Source of the DNA: Plastoroseomonas arctica
GTDB lineage: Bacteria; Pseudomonadota; Alphaproteobacteria; Acetobacterales; Acetobacteraceae
Length of the DNA stretch: 64,000 nt
NCBI RefSeq assembly: GCF_018128965.1
Contig: NZ_JAAEDH010000021.1
Span: 29,459 to 93,458 of the forward strand
Direction of reading: 5' to 3'
The notes beneath the pieces are model-generated. The model saw only the letters and a list, made by a program, of their open reading frames with translations. It was not told the DNA's origin and ran no database searches. Shown here in pieces: positions 7,535 through 15,894 of this stretch. The number at the start of each line of letters is the position of its first letter. Within the stretch, counting starts at the first letter, position 1. A program made the position numbers and the translations under genes.

Positions 7535-8431
7535 ATGATCATGCGCGCCTTGGCGATCGTACTGTTGGTGTTGACGGGCTGTGCGACGGCACCGGACGGC
7601 CCCCGCGCGGCCGGGCCGATCGGCGAGGCGCAGGGACGCGAGCAGATGCACCGCGTGCCGGTCGCCGGCACCTCCGCGCTGATCCAGATGCGCCTTTGCC
7701 AGCCGGCGAGCGGCACCGGCCGGCTCGTCGTGATCAACCACGGATCGCCGGCGGTGGCCGCCAATCGCGCCACCATGGCGCCGTCCGCGTGCGGCGGCGA
7801 GGCGGTGTCATGGTTCACCTCGCGCGGCTACGCCGTGGCGCTGCCGCTGCGCCGCGGCTATGGCGCCTCCGACGGGCCCTATGCCGAAAGCTCCACCTGT
7901 CCGGGCGCCGCCTTCGAGCAGGCCGGGCTCGAATCCGCCCGCGATATCCTCTCGGCGATCGACTACGCCCGCACCCTGCCCGATGTGCGCGGCAGCGAGC
8001 CCGTGATCGTCGTCGGCCAGTCCGCCGGTGGCTGGGGCAGCCTGGCGCTGGCCAGCCGCAACCCGGCGGGCGTGGTCGCGGTCGTCAACATGGCGGGCGG
8101 GCGTGGCGGCTGGGCCCAGAACGCGCCGAATACGAATTGCCGCCCCGATCTCCTCGCCGACGCCGCCGGCGCCTATGGGCGCACCGCGCGCATCCCGGTG
8201 CTGTCGATCTACACCGCCAATGACAGCTTCTTCGCGCCCGCTATCGCCCGCAACATCCAGCAGAACTACCTCGCCGCCGGCGGGGTGATGGAGGTGCACA
8301 ACCTGCCCGCCTTCGGCTCGGACGGGCACAATCTGTTCTTCGCGCGCGGCGGAAGCCTGGTCTGGGGGCCGGAGGTCGAGCGCTTCCTCGCCCCCTTCGC
8401 GTTGGCACAGGCTGCGCCGCGGCGCACCTAG
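7535..8431 (+). CDS. Alpha/beta hydrolase lipoprotein (dienelactone-hydrolase-like)
   Basis: 298 aa. MIMRALAIVLLVLTGCATAP is a lipoprotein signal with lipobox LTGC, so the enzyme is probably anchored to an envelope membrane. Alpha/beta-hydrolase features: VINHGSPA, SRGYAVALPLRRGYGAS, nucleophile elbow GQSAGG, and a late Asp/His region (NDSFF ... GSDGHNLF). Internal Cys residues (CQPASG, ACGGEA, STCPG, TNCRPD) may form disulfides. Start is ATG 7535 or 7541. It lies directly downstream of a Bug receptor, so it might act on the bound compound (inference). Substrate unknown. Confidence 0.82.
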   Translation: MIMRALAIVLLVLTGCATAPDGPRAAGPIGEAQGREQMHRVPVAGTSALIQMRLCQPASGTGRLVVINHGSPAVAANRATMAPSACGGEAVSWFTSRGYAVALPLRRGYGASDGPYAESSTCPGAAFEQAGLESARDILSAIDYARTLPDVRGSEPVIVVGQSAGGWGSLALASRNPAGVVAVVNMAGGRGGWAQNAPNTNCRPDLLADAAGAYGRTARIPVLSIYTANDSFFAPAIARNIQQNYLAAGGVMEVHNLPAFGSDGHNLFFARGGSLVWGPEVERFLAPFALAQAAPRRT

Positions 8432-8604
8432 CTGACGGGCGAAAGCCACCATCGCCGGGTCACCGCCGGTGTCGCGGCTCAGTCGAAAACGTCGACGGTT
8501 GCTGCATTCGTCCTGGTGGAGCCTTGAGCGCCGTCGGCCCGACGCCGCGCGCCTCTTGCATCCATCCACGGTGCGCCGCACGTAAGGCCGGCAAGGAGAC
8601 CGCG

Positions 8605-9276
8605 ATGGCCGAGGATGACCCCGTTCCCGTGACCGGCGCCGTGCGCGAAAAGCTTGTCGCGCGCAAGCAAGACTGGGCCCGCGAGGGCCGGCTGCTGACC
8701 GGCGCGCCCGACGCCGCCCACGCCGTGCGCCTGCCCCCCGGCCAGACCGAGGTGAAGCACTGGCCGGTGCTCGACCTCGGCGTGCAGCCCGATGTTGCCA
8801 AGGAGAAGTTCCGCCTGCGGATGGAGGGCCTGGTCGAACAGCGCATCGCCCTCGACTGGGACCAGTTCCTGGCCCTCGAGCAGGTCGACCTTGTCACTGA
8901 CATTCATTGTGTGACGCAGTGGAGCCTCTACGACGCGCGCTTCCAGGGCGTGCCGGCGCGCACCCTTCTGGCGATGGCGCGGCCGCTGCCCACTGCGCGC
9001 TTCATCAGCTTCACCAGCTACGATGGCTACACGACCAACGTGCCCCTCGAAGCCTTCGACGACACGGACGTCCTCCTCGCCCATTCCTGGAACGGCGCGC
9101 CGCTCACCCGCGAACATGGCGGCCCCGTTCGCGTCGTCCTGCCCAAGCTCTACTTCTGGAAGAGCCCGAAATGGGTCACGCGCATCGAACTCCTCGCCGA
9201 AGACCGCCCGGGCTTCTGGGAAGTCCGCGGCTATCACAACAACGGCGATCCCTGGCTGGAGGAACGGTATGGCTGA
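8605..9276 (+). CDS. Molybdopterin-dependent oxidoreductase (sulfite oxidase / YedY-like domain)
   Basis: 223 aa. A single oxidoreductase molybdopterin-binding domain without a Tat signal. Seen: RLEGLV-type strand (FRLRMEGLVEQRIAL), DIHCVTQWS with Cys102 as the expected molybdenum ligand, SYDGYTTNVPLEAF, GAPLTREHGGPVRVVLPKLY and WKSPKWVTRIEL, all typical of the sulfite-oxidase/YedY (MsrP) superfamily. ATG 8605 has AAGGAG upstream. The glutathione peroxidase start overlaps its last 8 nt, suggesting a two-gene redox unit. Substrate and electron partner unknown; no MsrQ-like membrane partner nearby. Confidence 0.88.
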   Translation: MAEDDPVPVTGAVREKLVARKQDWAREGRLLTGAPDAAHAVRLPPGQTEVKHWPVLDLGVQPDVAKEKFRLRMEGLVEQRIALDWDQFLALEQVDLVTDIHCVTQWSLYDARFQGVPARTLLAMARPLPTARFISFTSYDGYTTNVPLEAFDDTDVLLAHSWNGAPLTREHGGPVRVVLPKLYFWKSPKWVTRIELLAEDRPGFWEVRGYHNNGDPWLEERYG

Positions 9277-9796
9277 TGTCCTGCGCCGCGCACTGCTCGC
9301 AGCCCCGCTCATGATCGCCGCCGGTGAACAGAGCGTCTTCGATTTCACGGTGACACGCCTCGAAGGCGGCCCCATGCCGCTTGCGGAATTCCGGGGCCAG
9401 GCGCTGCTCATCGTCAACACCGCAAGCTTCTGCGGCTTCACCCCGCAATACGCCGGCCTGCAAACCCTGCACGACCGCTACAAAACGCGCGGCTTCTCCG
9501 TCATCGGCGTGCCCTCCAACGACTTCAACCAGGAGAGCACCAACGCCGCCACCATCCGCGAATTCTGCGACACCCAATACGGGATCGACTTCCCCCTCGC
9601 CGCCCTCAGCCACGTCCGCGGCCCGCAAGCCATCCCCCTCTTCCGCTTCCTCGCCACCTCCAGCGGCAGCACACCAGGCTGGAACTTCCACAAATACCTG
9701 GTCGCACGCGACGGCCGACGCATCACCAGCTTCAGCACCAGCGTCGAACCGAACCAGCCGACCCTGCTGCGGGCTGTTGACGCCGCGCTGGGGTGA
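9269..9796 (+). CDS. Glutathione peroxidase (Cys-type)
   Basis: 175 aa. Reduces peroxides with glutathione or thioredoxin. Seen: NTASFCGFTPQYAGLQ with catalytic Cys55 in place of selenocysteine, GVPSNDFNQES (family FPCNQF region altered to PSNDFNQ) and the WNFHKYLV signature. About 20 residues (MADVLRRALLAAPLMIAAGE) precede the core and could be a cleavable signal, which would place it in the periplasm; this is uncertain. The ATG overlaps the end of the molybdoenzyme gene by 8 nt. Confidence 0.92.
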   Translation: MADVLRRALLAAPLMIAAGEQSVFDFTVTRLEGGPMPLAEFRGQALLIVNTASFCGFTPQYAGLQTLHDRYKTRGFSVIGVPSNDFNQESTNAATIREFCDTQYGIDFPLAALSHVRGPQAIPLFRFLATSSGSTPGWNFHKYLVARDGRRITSFSTSVEPNQPTLLRAVDAALG

Positions 9797-10110
9797 AGGA
9801 AGCAAGGCCAGGGGCGCTGCCCCTGGACCCCGCGAGGATCGTGTCGATCCTCGACCTCCATTTGTTGGTTCTTGGGATTGGGAAGGCGGGTTTTTGGGCC
9901 GTTGTCGTGAATGCCTGTCATCGGGAGAGGGTGGCCCGAGGTGAGCTTTCATCTGGTGAGCGCTTACCGGCCACCCTCTCCCGATGACAGGCGCTGATAA
10001 AAGTCCAGAGCCCACCCCTCCAAACCCAGGACCAACACACGCCAGGGTCCAGGGATCGGCGCGATCCCTGGCGGGGGTCGAGGGGGCAGAGCCCCCCGCC
10101 TTGCTTTCTT
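9797..10110. repeat. Composite inverted-repeat element between convergent genes
   Basis: The whole 314-bp gap is an imperfect giant palindrome. The left part (AGCAAGGC, hairpin CCAGGGGCGCTGCCCCTGG, ACCCCGC, hairpin GAGGATCG..CGATCCTC, TTGTTGGTTCTTGGG) is mirrored on the right (GGGTTTGG..TGGTCCTGGG, CCAGGGATCG..CGATCCCTGG, GCGGGGGTC, GGGGGCAGAGCCCCC, GCCTTGCTT). At its centre are perfect 24-bp arms at 9913-9936 and 9969-9992 with a 32-nt loop. It contains no credible gene. Two divergent copies of one repeat family appear to be joined tail to tail; a third, shorter copy is at 43536-43594. Confidence 0.8.
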
Positions 10111-11127
10111 CTACCGCAGCGGCGGCGAGAACATCAGGCCGCCGCGGGTCCACAGGTCGTTCAGGCCGCGCGGCAGTTGGACGGGGCTGTTGGCGCCCAG
10201 GTGTCGGTCGTAGATGTCGGCGTAGTTCCCGACTGCGCGGATGGCGAAGTAGAGCCAGCGGCGGTCGAGGCCGAGGGTGGGGCCGAGGTCTCCGGTCACG
10301 CCGAGCAAGCGGCGCACGGCGGGGCGCGGGTCGGTGAGCATCTGGTCCACGTTGGCGCGGGTGATGCCGAGTTCTTCGGCCTCGATCAGGCCGAAGCCGA
10401 CCCAGCGGACGATGTCGAACCACTGGTCGTCGCCGTGGCGCACGGCGGCGGCGTAGGGTTCCTTGCTGATGCGGTCGGGCAGCAGGACGTGTTCGGCGGG
10501 GTTGGGAAAGGCGGCGCGGATAGCGGCGAGCTGGGCGGCGTCGCCGGTGAAGGTGTCGCAGCGGTTGGCTTCGTAGGCGCGCCGCGCCTCGTCCTTGTCG
10601 GCGAAGATGACGGGGGTGAAGGTCGTGCCGCGCGCGCGGAAGAAATCCTGCAGGTTGAGTTCGTGGGTGCTGGCGGAGGTGAAGCAGATCGAGGCGCCGA
10701 CGAGCTGGTCGGCGCGGGTGATGCCGGAGTTCGCGCGGACGAGGAAGCCCTGGCCGTCGAAGAAGTTGGGGGCTGCGAAGTTCACGCCGAGCTGGGCGTC
10801 GCGGAGGAAGGTCCAGGTGGTGGTGCGGCTCAGCACCTCGATCTGCCCACCGGACAGCGCAGGGAAGCGGTTCTGGCCGGTGAGCGGGTTAAAGGCGACG
10901 CGGGCATTCTCGCCGAGAACGGCGGCGGCGACGGCGCGACAGAAATCCGCGTCCATGCCCTGCCATTCGCCGCGGCTGTCGGGCTGCGACCAGCCGGGGT
11001 CGCCGGTTGAGATGCCGCAAGCGAGGGTGCCGCGCGAGCGCACGCCGGCGAGCGTGACGCCGGCCGGTGCCATCGTTTGCGCCAGCGCCGGTGCGGCGAA
11101 CAACAGCAGGATCAGCAACGCGCGCAT
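10111..11127 (-). CDS. Amino-acid ABC transporter substrate-binding protein (AapJ-like)
   Basis: 338 aa. Signal peptide MRALLILLLFAAPALAQ, then a type-3 periplasmic binding fold: GVRSRGTLACGIS, GEWQGMDADFCRAVAAAVLG, LSRTTTWTFLRD, GQGFLVRANSGI, EPYAAAVRHGDDQWFDIVRW and a C-terminal NYADIYDRHLG. This matches the general L-amino-acid binding proteins of Aap/Bzt systems. No permease or ATPase genes are adjacent, so it is an orphan receptor or serves a transporter elsewhere. ATG 11127 has GAAGGA upstream. Confidence 0.9.
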   Translation of the reverse strand: MRALLILLLFAAPALAQTMAPAGVTLAGVRSRGTLACGISTGDPGWSQPDSRGEWQGMDADFCRAVAAAVLGENARVAFNPLTGQNRFPALSGGQIEVLSRTTTWTFLRDAQLGVNFAAPNFFDGQGFLVRANSGITRADQLVGASICFTSASTHELNLQDFFRARGTTFTPVIFADKDEARRAYEANRCDTFTGDAAQLAAIRAAFPNPAEHVLLPDRISKEPYAAAVRHGDDQWFDIVRWVGFGLIEAEELGITRANVDQMLTDPRPAVRRLLGVTGDLGPTLGLDRRWLYFAIRAVGNYADIYDRHLGANSPVQLPRGLNDLWTRGGLMFSPPLR

Positions 11128-11138
11128 GCGAAAATCCT

Positions 11139-11780
11139 TCAGCGGAGGTGGGGCAGCAGCGCCTCGACGACGGCCTCGAACATGGCCGGCGTGAGCCGCC
11201 GCGTCGAGGTGTTGTAGCGGCTGACGTGATAGCTGTCGGCGAGCAGCAGCCCGCCGGGAAGCGCGTGCTGGGCGCCGTGCACGAAGCGATGGCGCGCGAC
11301 CGGAATGCCCAGCGACCGCAACAGGGCATTGTGCGCGACGGTGCCGAGGGCGAGCACCGCGCGCAGGTTCTCCATCGCGCCGCGCTCAGCGGTGAGGAAG
11401 GGGTTGCAGGTGCGGATCTCCGCCGGGGTGGGCAGGTTCTCCGGCGGCACGCAGCGCACGGCGTTCGCTATGCGGGTGCCACGCAGCACCATGCCGTCAT
11501 CGGGCGCCTCGCCATAGGCGCCGCTCGCCAGGCCATATTTCAGCAACGTCGCGTAGAGCAGCTTGCCCGCGAAATCGCCGGTGAAGGGGCGCCCGGTGCG
11601 GTTGGCGCCGCGCACCCCCGGCGCAAGGCCCAGGATGAGCAGCGGCGCCTCGCGCTCACCCCAGCAGGGCACCGGCGCGTTGTGCCAGCCCGGCTCTCGC
11701 GCGCGGTTGGCGGCGCGATAGGCGACGAGCCTTGGGCAGAGCGGGCAGTCACGATCGGGTTCGGCGGGCGTCATCGTCAT
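11139..11780 (-). CDS. Uracil-DNA glycosylase, family 5 (UDGb-like)
   Basis: 213 aa. Removes uracil and related deaminated bases from DNA. Motif A is GLAPGVRGANRTGRPFTGD, the family-5 form lacking the Asp/Asn of UNG; motif B is SYHVSRYNTSTRRLT near the C-terminus. N-terminal CPLC and the Cys in RCVPPEN and RTCNPF fit the four ligands of the Fe-S cluster in families 4 and 5. Located 11 nt upstream of the amino-acid-binding protein on the same strand. Confidence 0.9.
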   Translation of the reverse strand: MTMTPAEPDRDCPLCPRLVAYRAANRAREPGWHNAPVPCWGEREAPLLILGLAPGVRGANRTGRPFTGDFAGKLLYATLLKYGLASGAYGEAPDDGMVLRGTRIANAVRCVPPENLPTPAEIRTCNPFLTAERGAMENLRAVLALGTVAHNALLRSLGIPVARHRFVHGAQHALPGGLLLADSYHVSRYNTSTRRLTPAMFEAVVEALLPHLR

Positions 11781-11793
11781 GCGGCGGCGGGGA

Positions 11794-12432
11794 TCACTCC
11801 CCGTTGCTCACCTCGGGTTCCTCGGCGAAGGGCTCGGCCGGCGTCGCGCGCGTCGGCGCGGGGCGTGGCGGCGGCGCTTGGTTGCGCGGCCGTGCTTCGC
11901 TCGGCCGGCGCGTGATCTCGGTGGCGAGGTCGGCGAGGTCGATGAAGGCATCGGCCTGCCGGCGGAGGTCGTCCGAGCAGATCGGCGGTTGCACGCGCAG
12001 TGTCGAGCACACCGTGACCTTCACGCCCTTGGCCTGGACGGCTTCGACCACGCGGCGGAAATCGCCATCGCCGGAGAACAGCACGGCATGGTCGAGATGC
12101 GGGGCCAGTTCGAGCATGTCCACCGCGAGCTCGATGTCGCAATTGCCCTTGATGCGGCGATAGCCGGTGTCGCGGTCGGTGAATTCGCGCGCCGGCTTGG
12201 TCACCACGCGGTAGCCGTTATAGGCGAGCCAGTCGACCAGTGGCCGGATCGGGTTGTGCTCATCGGTGTCGAGCACCGCCGTATAGTAGTAGGCGCGCAG
12301 CAGCTTGCACTGGCTGCGCACATGGTCGAGCAGCGCGCGGTAGTCGATGTCGAAGCCGAGGAGGCGGGACGCGGCATGGAGATTGGCGCCGTCGATGAAC
12401 AGCGCAGTACGCTCGGGTGCATAATCGGGCAT
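11794..12432 (-). CDS. NYN-domain (LabA/PIN-like) protein
   Basis: 212 aa. An N-terminal NYN ribonuclease-like domain (about 5-165) with acidic metal-site residues: LFIDGANLH (Asp14), KGNCDIELAVDM (Asp99), SGDGDFRRVV (Asp122/124) and ADAFIDLADL. The last 45 residues are Pro/Arg/Glu-rich and probably disordered. Proteins of this type are predicted to cut or bind RNA, but the substrate is unknown. ATG 12432 has AGGAATT upstream. Divergent from folK with 30 bp between starts, so promoters must overlap. Confidence 0.88.
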   Translation of the reverse strand: MPDYAPERTALFIDGANLHAASRLLGFDIDYRALLDHVRSQCKLLRAYYYTAVLDTDEHNPIRPLVDWLAYNGYRVVTKPAREFTDRDTGYRRIKGNCDIELAVDMLELAPHLDHAVLFSGDGDFRRVVEAVQAKGVKVTVCSTLRVQPPICSDDLRRQADAFIDLADLATEITRRPSEARPRNQAPPPRPAPTRATPAEPFAEEPEVSNGE

Positions 12433-12462
12433 GGAATTCCTGATGAAAAGGGATGGTCGGCA

Positions 12463-13035
12463 ATGGGTGACACAATAGGCGCTGGTGTAACCGACGCAAT
12501 TGGCGCCGAGTCCATCGACACGGCAAGGAGAATGCTGGTCGCGATCGGCGCCAACCTTCCTGGGCCGGATGGCGCATCGGCGCTGGAGACCTGCCGGCGC
12601 GCGGCGCGCCTGCTCGACGGGATCTGCGGCCTGCACCTGGTCGCGCTCTCGCGCTGGTGGGAAAGCGCGCCGATCCCACCGGCGCCCGGGATGCCGCCCT
12701 ATGTGAACGGGGTCGCACTGCTGGCGGGCGAGGCGGTGCCCGAAGCCGTGCTCAACGCATTGCACGCGATCGAGGATCGCTTCGGCCGCGTGCGTCCCTT
12801 CGCCAATGCGCCGCGCACGCTGGACCTCGACCTGATCGACGCCGGCGGGCGCGTGCTGGATGGCCCTGGCCTCGTGCTGCCGCATCCGCGGGCGCATCTG
12901 CGCGCCTTCGTGCTGCGCCCGCTGGCCGAGGTCTCGCCTGGCTGGGTACATCCGCGCTCCGGCCTGCCGGTCGGCGCGCTGCTCGACAAGGTCGCCGCGC
13001 AGGACGCACGGCCATTGTCGCCGGAAGGAGATTGA
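12463..13035 (+). CDS. folK: HPPK, 2-amino-4-hydroxy-6-hydroxymethyldihydropteridine diphosphokinase
   Basis: 190 aa. Transfers pyrophosphate from ATP to the pterin in folate synthesis. Seen: IGANLPG near residue 27, SRWWESAPIPP, PYVNGVALL, FANAPRTLDLDLIDAGGR (metal-binding Asp residues) and PHPRAHLRAFVL. ATG 12463 has AAGGGA upstream. ATG 12532 begins exactly at the domain but its AAGGAG is only 1-2 nt away, so the earlier start is preferred. folB and folP are not adjacent. Confidence 0.93.
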   Translation: MGDTIGAGVTDAIGAESIDTARRMLVAIGANLPGPDGASALETCRRAARLLDGICGLHLVALSRWWESAPIPPAPGMPPYVNGVALLAGEAVPEAVLNALHAIEDRFGRVRPFANAPRTLDLDLIDAGGRVLDGPGLVLPHPRAHLRAFVLRPLAEVSPGWVHPRSGLPVGALLDKVAAQDARPLSPEGD

Positions 13036-13084
13036 TCCCACCGGGGATACCTGCTTGCCTCCGCCCAAGCCGAGTTGGGAGACA

Positions 13085-14914
13085 ATGATGCGCCGTTACA
13101 TGCTGGCCGCCCTGGTGATGTTCACGCCGCTCCTGGCGCTCGCGCAGCCATCGCGCCTGCCCCCCGTGGCCCAGATGATGCAGCAGGCGAGTGCGCGCGC
13201 ACCGCTCGCCCCCGATGCCGCGGTGCCGATCCGGCTCAATCGCGGCCAGGTCGCCTTCTTGCGCATCGCACCCGAGGCCGGCGGCGATTTCGTCGTCATC
13301 ACGCGGCGTCTCGGCCGTGGCACAGACACGGTGCTGCAGGCGATCGACGCGCGCGGCAATGTGGTGGCCGAGGATGACGATGGCGGCTCCGAGAGCCTCG
13401 CCTCGCGCATCGAGGTCTCGGCGGCCGACGCCGTCGCGCTGATCCGGGTGAGCCTGCTCGGCGACGCGCCTGGCAGCTTCGAGGTGCTGCTGACCCGCTC
13501 GGCCCCCGCCCCGGCGCAGACCTTCGTCGAGAGCATCACCGAGGCGGCGCAAGCCGCGCCCATCGCGCTTGGCCAGGCGCAGCCGATCCGGCTGCGGCGG
13601 GGCCAGAACGCCTTCTACCGCCTGCCTGACGGCAACCTGATCGCGCAGACCCGCGCGCTGGCGCAGGGCACCGACACTGTGCTGACCGTGCTCGACGCCG
13701 CCGGGCGCGAGCTGGTCACGGATGATGACGGTGGCGAGGAATCGCTGGCCTCCCTGGTGGAGGTGGATGCGGCGCAGCGCCGGCCGCTGTTCCTGCGCGC
13801 GAGCATCCTCGGCGGCGGCGCCGGCCGCTTCGAGCTGGTCGTGAACGAAGCGCCGCCGGAGCCGCCCGCGCGCTTCCCGACCTCGCTGACCGCCGCCGCG
13901 ACGGTGCCGGCGATCCCGGTGGGCCAGGCCGTGGCGATCACGCTCTCGCGCCGTCAGAACGCGTATTTCCGGCTGCCCGACGATGCGCGCGACCTGGTCG
14001 CGACGACGCGCGCGCTGGCCGATGGCACCGATACCGTGCTCACGCTTCTCGACGCGAATGGCGTCGAGCTCGCCACCGACGATGATGGCGGCGAGCAGCC
14101 GTTGAGCTCCTCGCTCGACGTCCCGGCCGCGCAGCGCCGCCCCGCCTATCTGCGCGCCGGCGTGCTCGGCAATGGCGGCGGCACCTTCGAGCTGATCCTC
14201 GATGTCGAGCCGCCGCGCACTGGGCCTGCTTTCCCAACGTCAATCGTCGAGGCGGCGCAGGCGCCAGCGATCACGCTCGGCACCGCGGTGCCGCTGCGGC
14301 TGCGGCGCAACCAGCAGGCCTTCTTCCGCCTGCCCGATGGCGACCTGATCGCGCTCACCCGTGCGCTGGGCAATGCCACCGACACGGTGCTCGCGCTGGT
14401 CGATGGGTCCGGCACGGTGATCGCGGAAGATGATGATGGCGGCGGCGGCCTCGCCTCCCGCCTCGAGATCGCGGCGTCCGAGGCGCGGCCGCTGTTCCTG
14501 CGTGCCGGCCTGCTCGCCGGCAGCGGCGGCGCTGGCAGCTTCGAGGTGCTGGTCGAGGCGGACAAGACCGAGCCCAGCGCGCCGTTCGGCGCCTCGATCG
14601 CGGCGGCGACGCCACTGCCGGTCGGCCAGACGCTCTCGATCCGGCTACGCCGCGGCGAGGAGGCGTTTTTCCGCCTGCCCGAGGGCAGCCTCGTCGCGTT
14701 CACCCAGAACCTGCGCGCCAATACCGACACGGTGCTGGCGCTGCTCGACGCGCAGGGCAACGTCATCGCCGAGGATGATGATGGCGGCGGGGGCCTCGCT
14801 TCGCGCCTCGCCATCCAGCAATCGGGCAAGTCCGGGCCGAGCTACCTGCGCGCCTCCATCCTCGGTGGCGGCGCCGGCGGGTTCGAGCTGGTGCTGCAGC
14901 AGGGCCGGCGGTAA
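13085..14914 (+). CDS. Secreted protein with five tandem PPC-like repeats
   Basis: 609 aa. Signal peptide MMRRYMLAALVMFTPLLALA. The rest is five repeats of about 115-119 aa, each with 'G(Q)..PIRLRRGQxAFxRL', then 'TDTVLxLLDAxGxxxAEDDDGGxxLASxLEI', then 'RPLFLRAxxLGGGxGxFEL'. The EDDDGG motifs fall near residues 95, 211, 330, 447 and 562. The repeat pattern resembles bacterial pre-peptidase C-terminal (PPC) domains, normally a single appendage on secreted peptidases. No catalytic domain is present. Acidic loops could bind metal. Function unknown; probably extracytoplasmic. GGGAG lies upstream of the ATG. Confidence 0.8.
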   Translation: MMRRYMLAALVMFTPLLALAQPSRLPPVAQMMQQASARAPLAPDAAVPIRLNRGQVAFLRIAPEAGGDFVVITRRLGRGTDTVLQAIDARGNVVAEDDDGGSESLASRIEVSAADAVALIRVSLLGDAPGSFEVLLTRSAPAPAQTFVESITEAAQAAPIALGQAQPIRLRRGQNAFYRLPDGNLIAQTRALAQGTDTVLTVLDAAGRELVTDDDGGEESLASLVEVDAAQRRPLFLRASILGGGAGRFELVVNEAPPEPPARFPTSLTAAATVPAIPVGQAVAITLSRRQNAYFRLPDDARDLVATTRALADGTDTVLTLLDANGVELATDDDGGEQPLSSSLDVPAAQRRPAYLRAGVLGNGGGTFELILDVEPPRTGPAFPTSIVEAAQAPAITLGTAVPLRLRRNQQAFFRLPDGDLIALTRALGNATDTVLALVDGSGTVIAEDDDGGGGLASRLEIAASEARPLFLRAGLLAGSGGAGSFEVLVEADKTEPSAPFGASIAAATPLPVGQTLSIRLRRGEEAFFRLPEGSLVAFTQNLRANTDTVLALLDAQGNVIAEDDDGGGGLASRLAIQQSGKSGPSYLRASILGGGAGGFELVLQQGRR

Positions 14915-14985
14915 CCGGCGGCACCGCTTGCCAGAACCCCGCGCGCACGGGAGATTGCCGGCCGGTATCGAGGGAGGAGAAGATC

Positions 14986-15894
14986 ATGTCCCAGGAAGCG
15001 GCGCCCGCCGCGGTCGGCTTCGTGGGCCTGGGCATGATGGGCCTTCCCATGGCGCGCTGCCTGCTGGCGAAAGGATTTTCCCTGGTTGCGTGCGACAGCG
15101 AGGCAACGGCGCGTGCGGCGCTCGCCGAAGATGCGCCCGAGGGTAAGCTCGAATTCGCCGACACGCCGGCCGCACTCGCCGCGCGCGTCTCCCTCATCAT
15201 TCTCATGCTGCCCAATTCCGAGGTGGTCGCTGCCGTGTGCGAGGGCGCCGATGGCCTGGTCCCGGCACTGCGGCAGGGCACGCTGGTGCTCGACATGGGT
15301 TCCTCGGTGCCGGGCGAAACGCGGCGCCTTGCCGCACTCGCCGATGCCAAGGGCGCGGCGCTGATGGATGCGCCGGTCTCGGGCAGCGTGGTCAAGGCTC
15401 GCGCCGGGACGCTGGCCATCATGATCGGCGGCGGCGACGCCGGCTTCGCCCAGGCCGAGCAAGTGCTGCGTGCGATGGGCGAGAAAATCATCCGGACAGG
15501 GACCGTCGGCAGCGCGCATGCGATGAAGGCGCTGAACAACTACGTCTATGCCGCGGGCCTGCTCGCCGCCTCCGAGGCGGTGATCATGGCGGAGAAGCTG
15601 GGCCTCGACCTGCGCGTCTTCACCGACGTGCTCAACGCCTCCTCCGGGCGCAACGTCGCGACCGAGACCAAGCTGCGCCAGGAGATCATCCCCGGCCGCT
15701 ACGCGGGCGGCTTCCAGCTCGGCCTGATGCGCAAGGACCTCGAGACCGCGGGTGCGATCGCCGCCGAGACGGGCGTCAGTGCGGAGGCGCTGGCGCTGTG
15801 CCGGACGCTGTGGGATGGCGCGCTCGGCGAGCTCGGCCCCAAGGCGGACAACACCGAGATCCATCGCATCCTCGCGGCGAAGGCCACGTCATGA
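14986..15894 (+). CDS. 3-hydroxyisobutyrate dehydrogenase-family NAD(P) oxidoreductase
   Basis: 302 aa beta-hydroxyacid dehydrogenase. Rossmann motif GFVGLGMMGLPMA at about 11-23, substrate motif DAPVSGSVVKARAGTL near 125, catalytic-Lys region GSAHAMKALNNY, and the second-domain ETGVSAEALALC. The family includes 3-hydroxyisobutyrate, tartronate semialdehyde and glyoxylate reductases; the specific substrate cannot be set from sequence. AGGGAGG precedes the ATG. The next gene, a Bug receptor, starts with an ATGA overlap, linking uptake with oxidation of a carboxylate (inference). Confidence 0.9.
   Translation: MSQEAAPAAVGFVGLGMMGLPMARCLLAKGFSLVACDSEATARAALAEDAPEGKLEFADTPAALAARVSLIILMLPNSEVVAAVCEGADGLVPALRQGTLVLDMGSSVPGETRRLAALADAKGAALMDAPVSGSVVKARAGTLAIMIGGGDAGFAQAEQVLRAMGEKIIRTGTVGSAHAMKALNNYVYAAGLLAASEAVIMAEKLGLDLRVFTDVLNASSGRNVATETKLRQEIIPGRYAGGFQLGLMRKDLETAGAIAAETGVSAEALALCRTLWDGALGELGPKADNTEIHRILAAKATS

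Noticed and set aside
9269..9796. Possible selenocysteine glutathione peroxidase
   Set aside because: The active-site codon is TGC (Cys55), not TGA.
13085..14914. RTX-type calcium-binding toxin repeats
   Set aside because: The EDDDGG motif occurs once per 115-aa domain; RTX nonapeptides GGxGxDxxx are absent.
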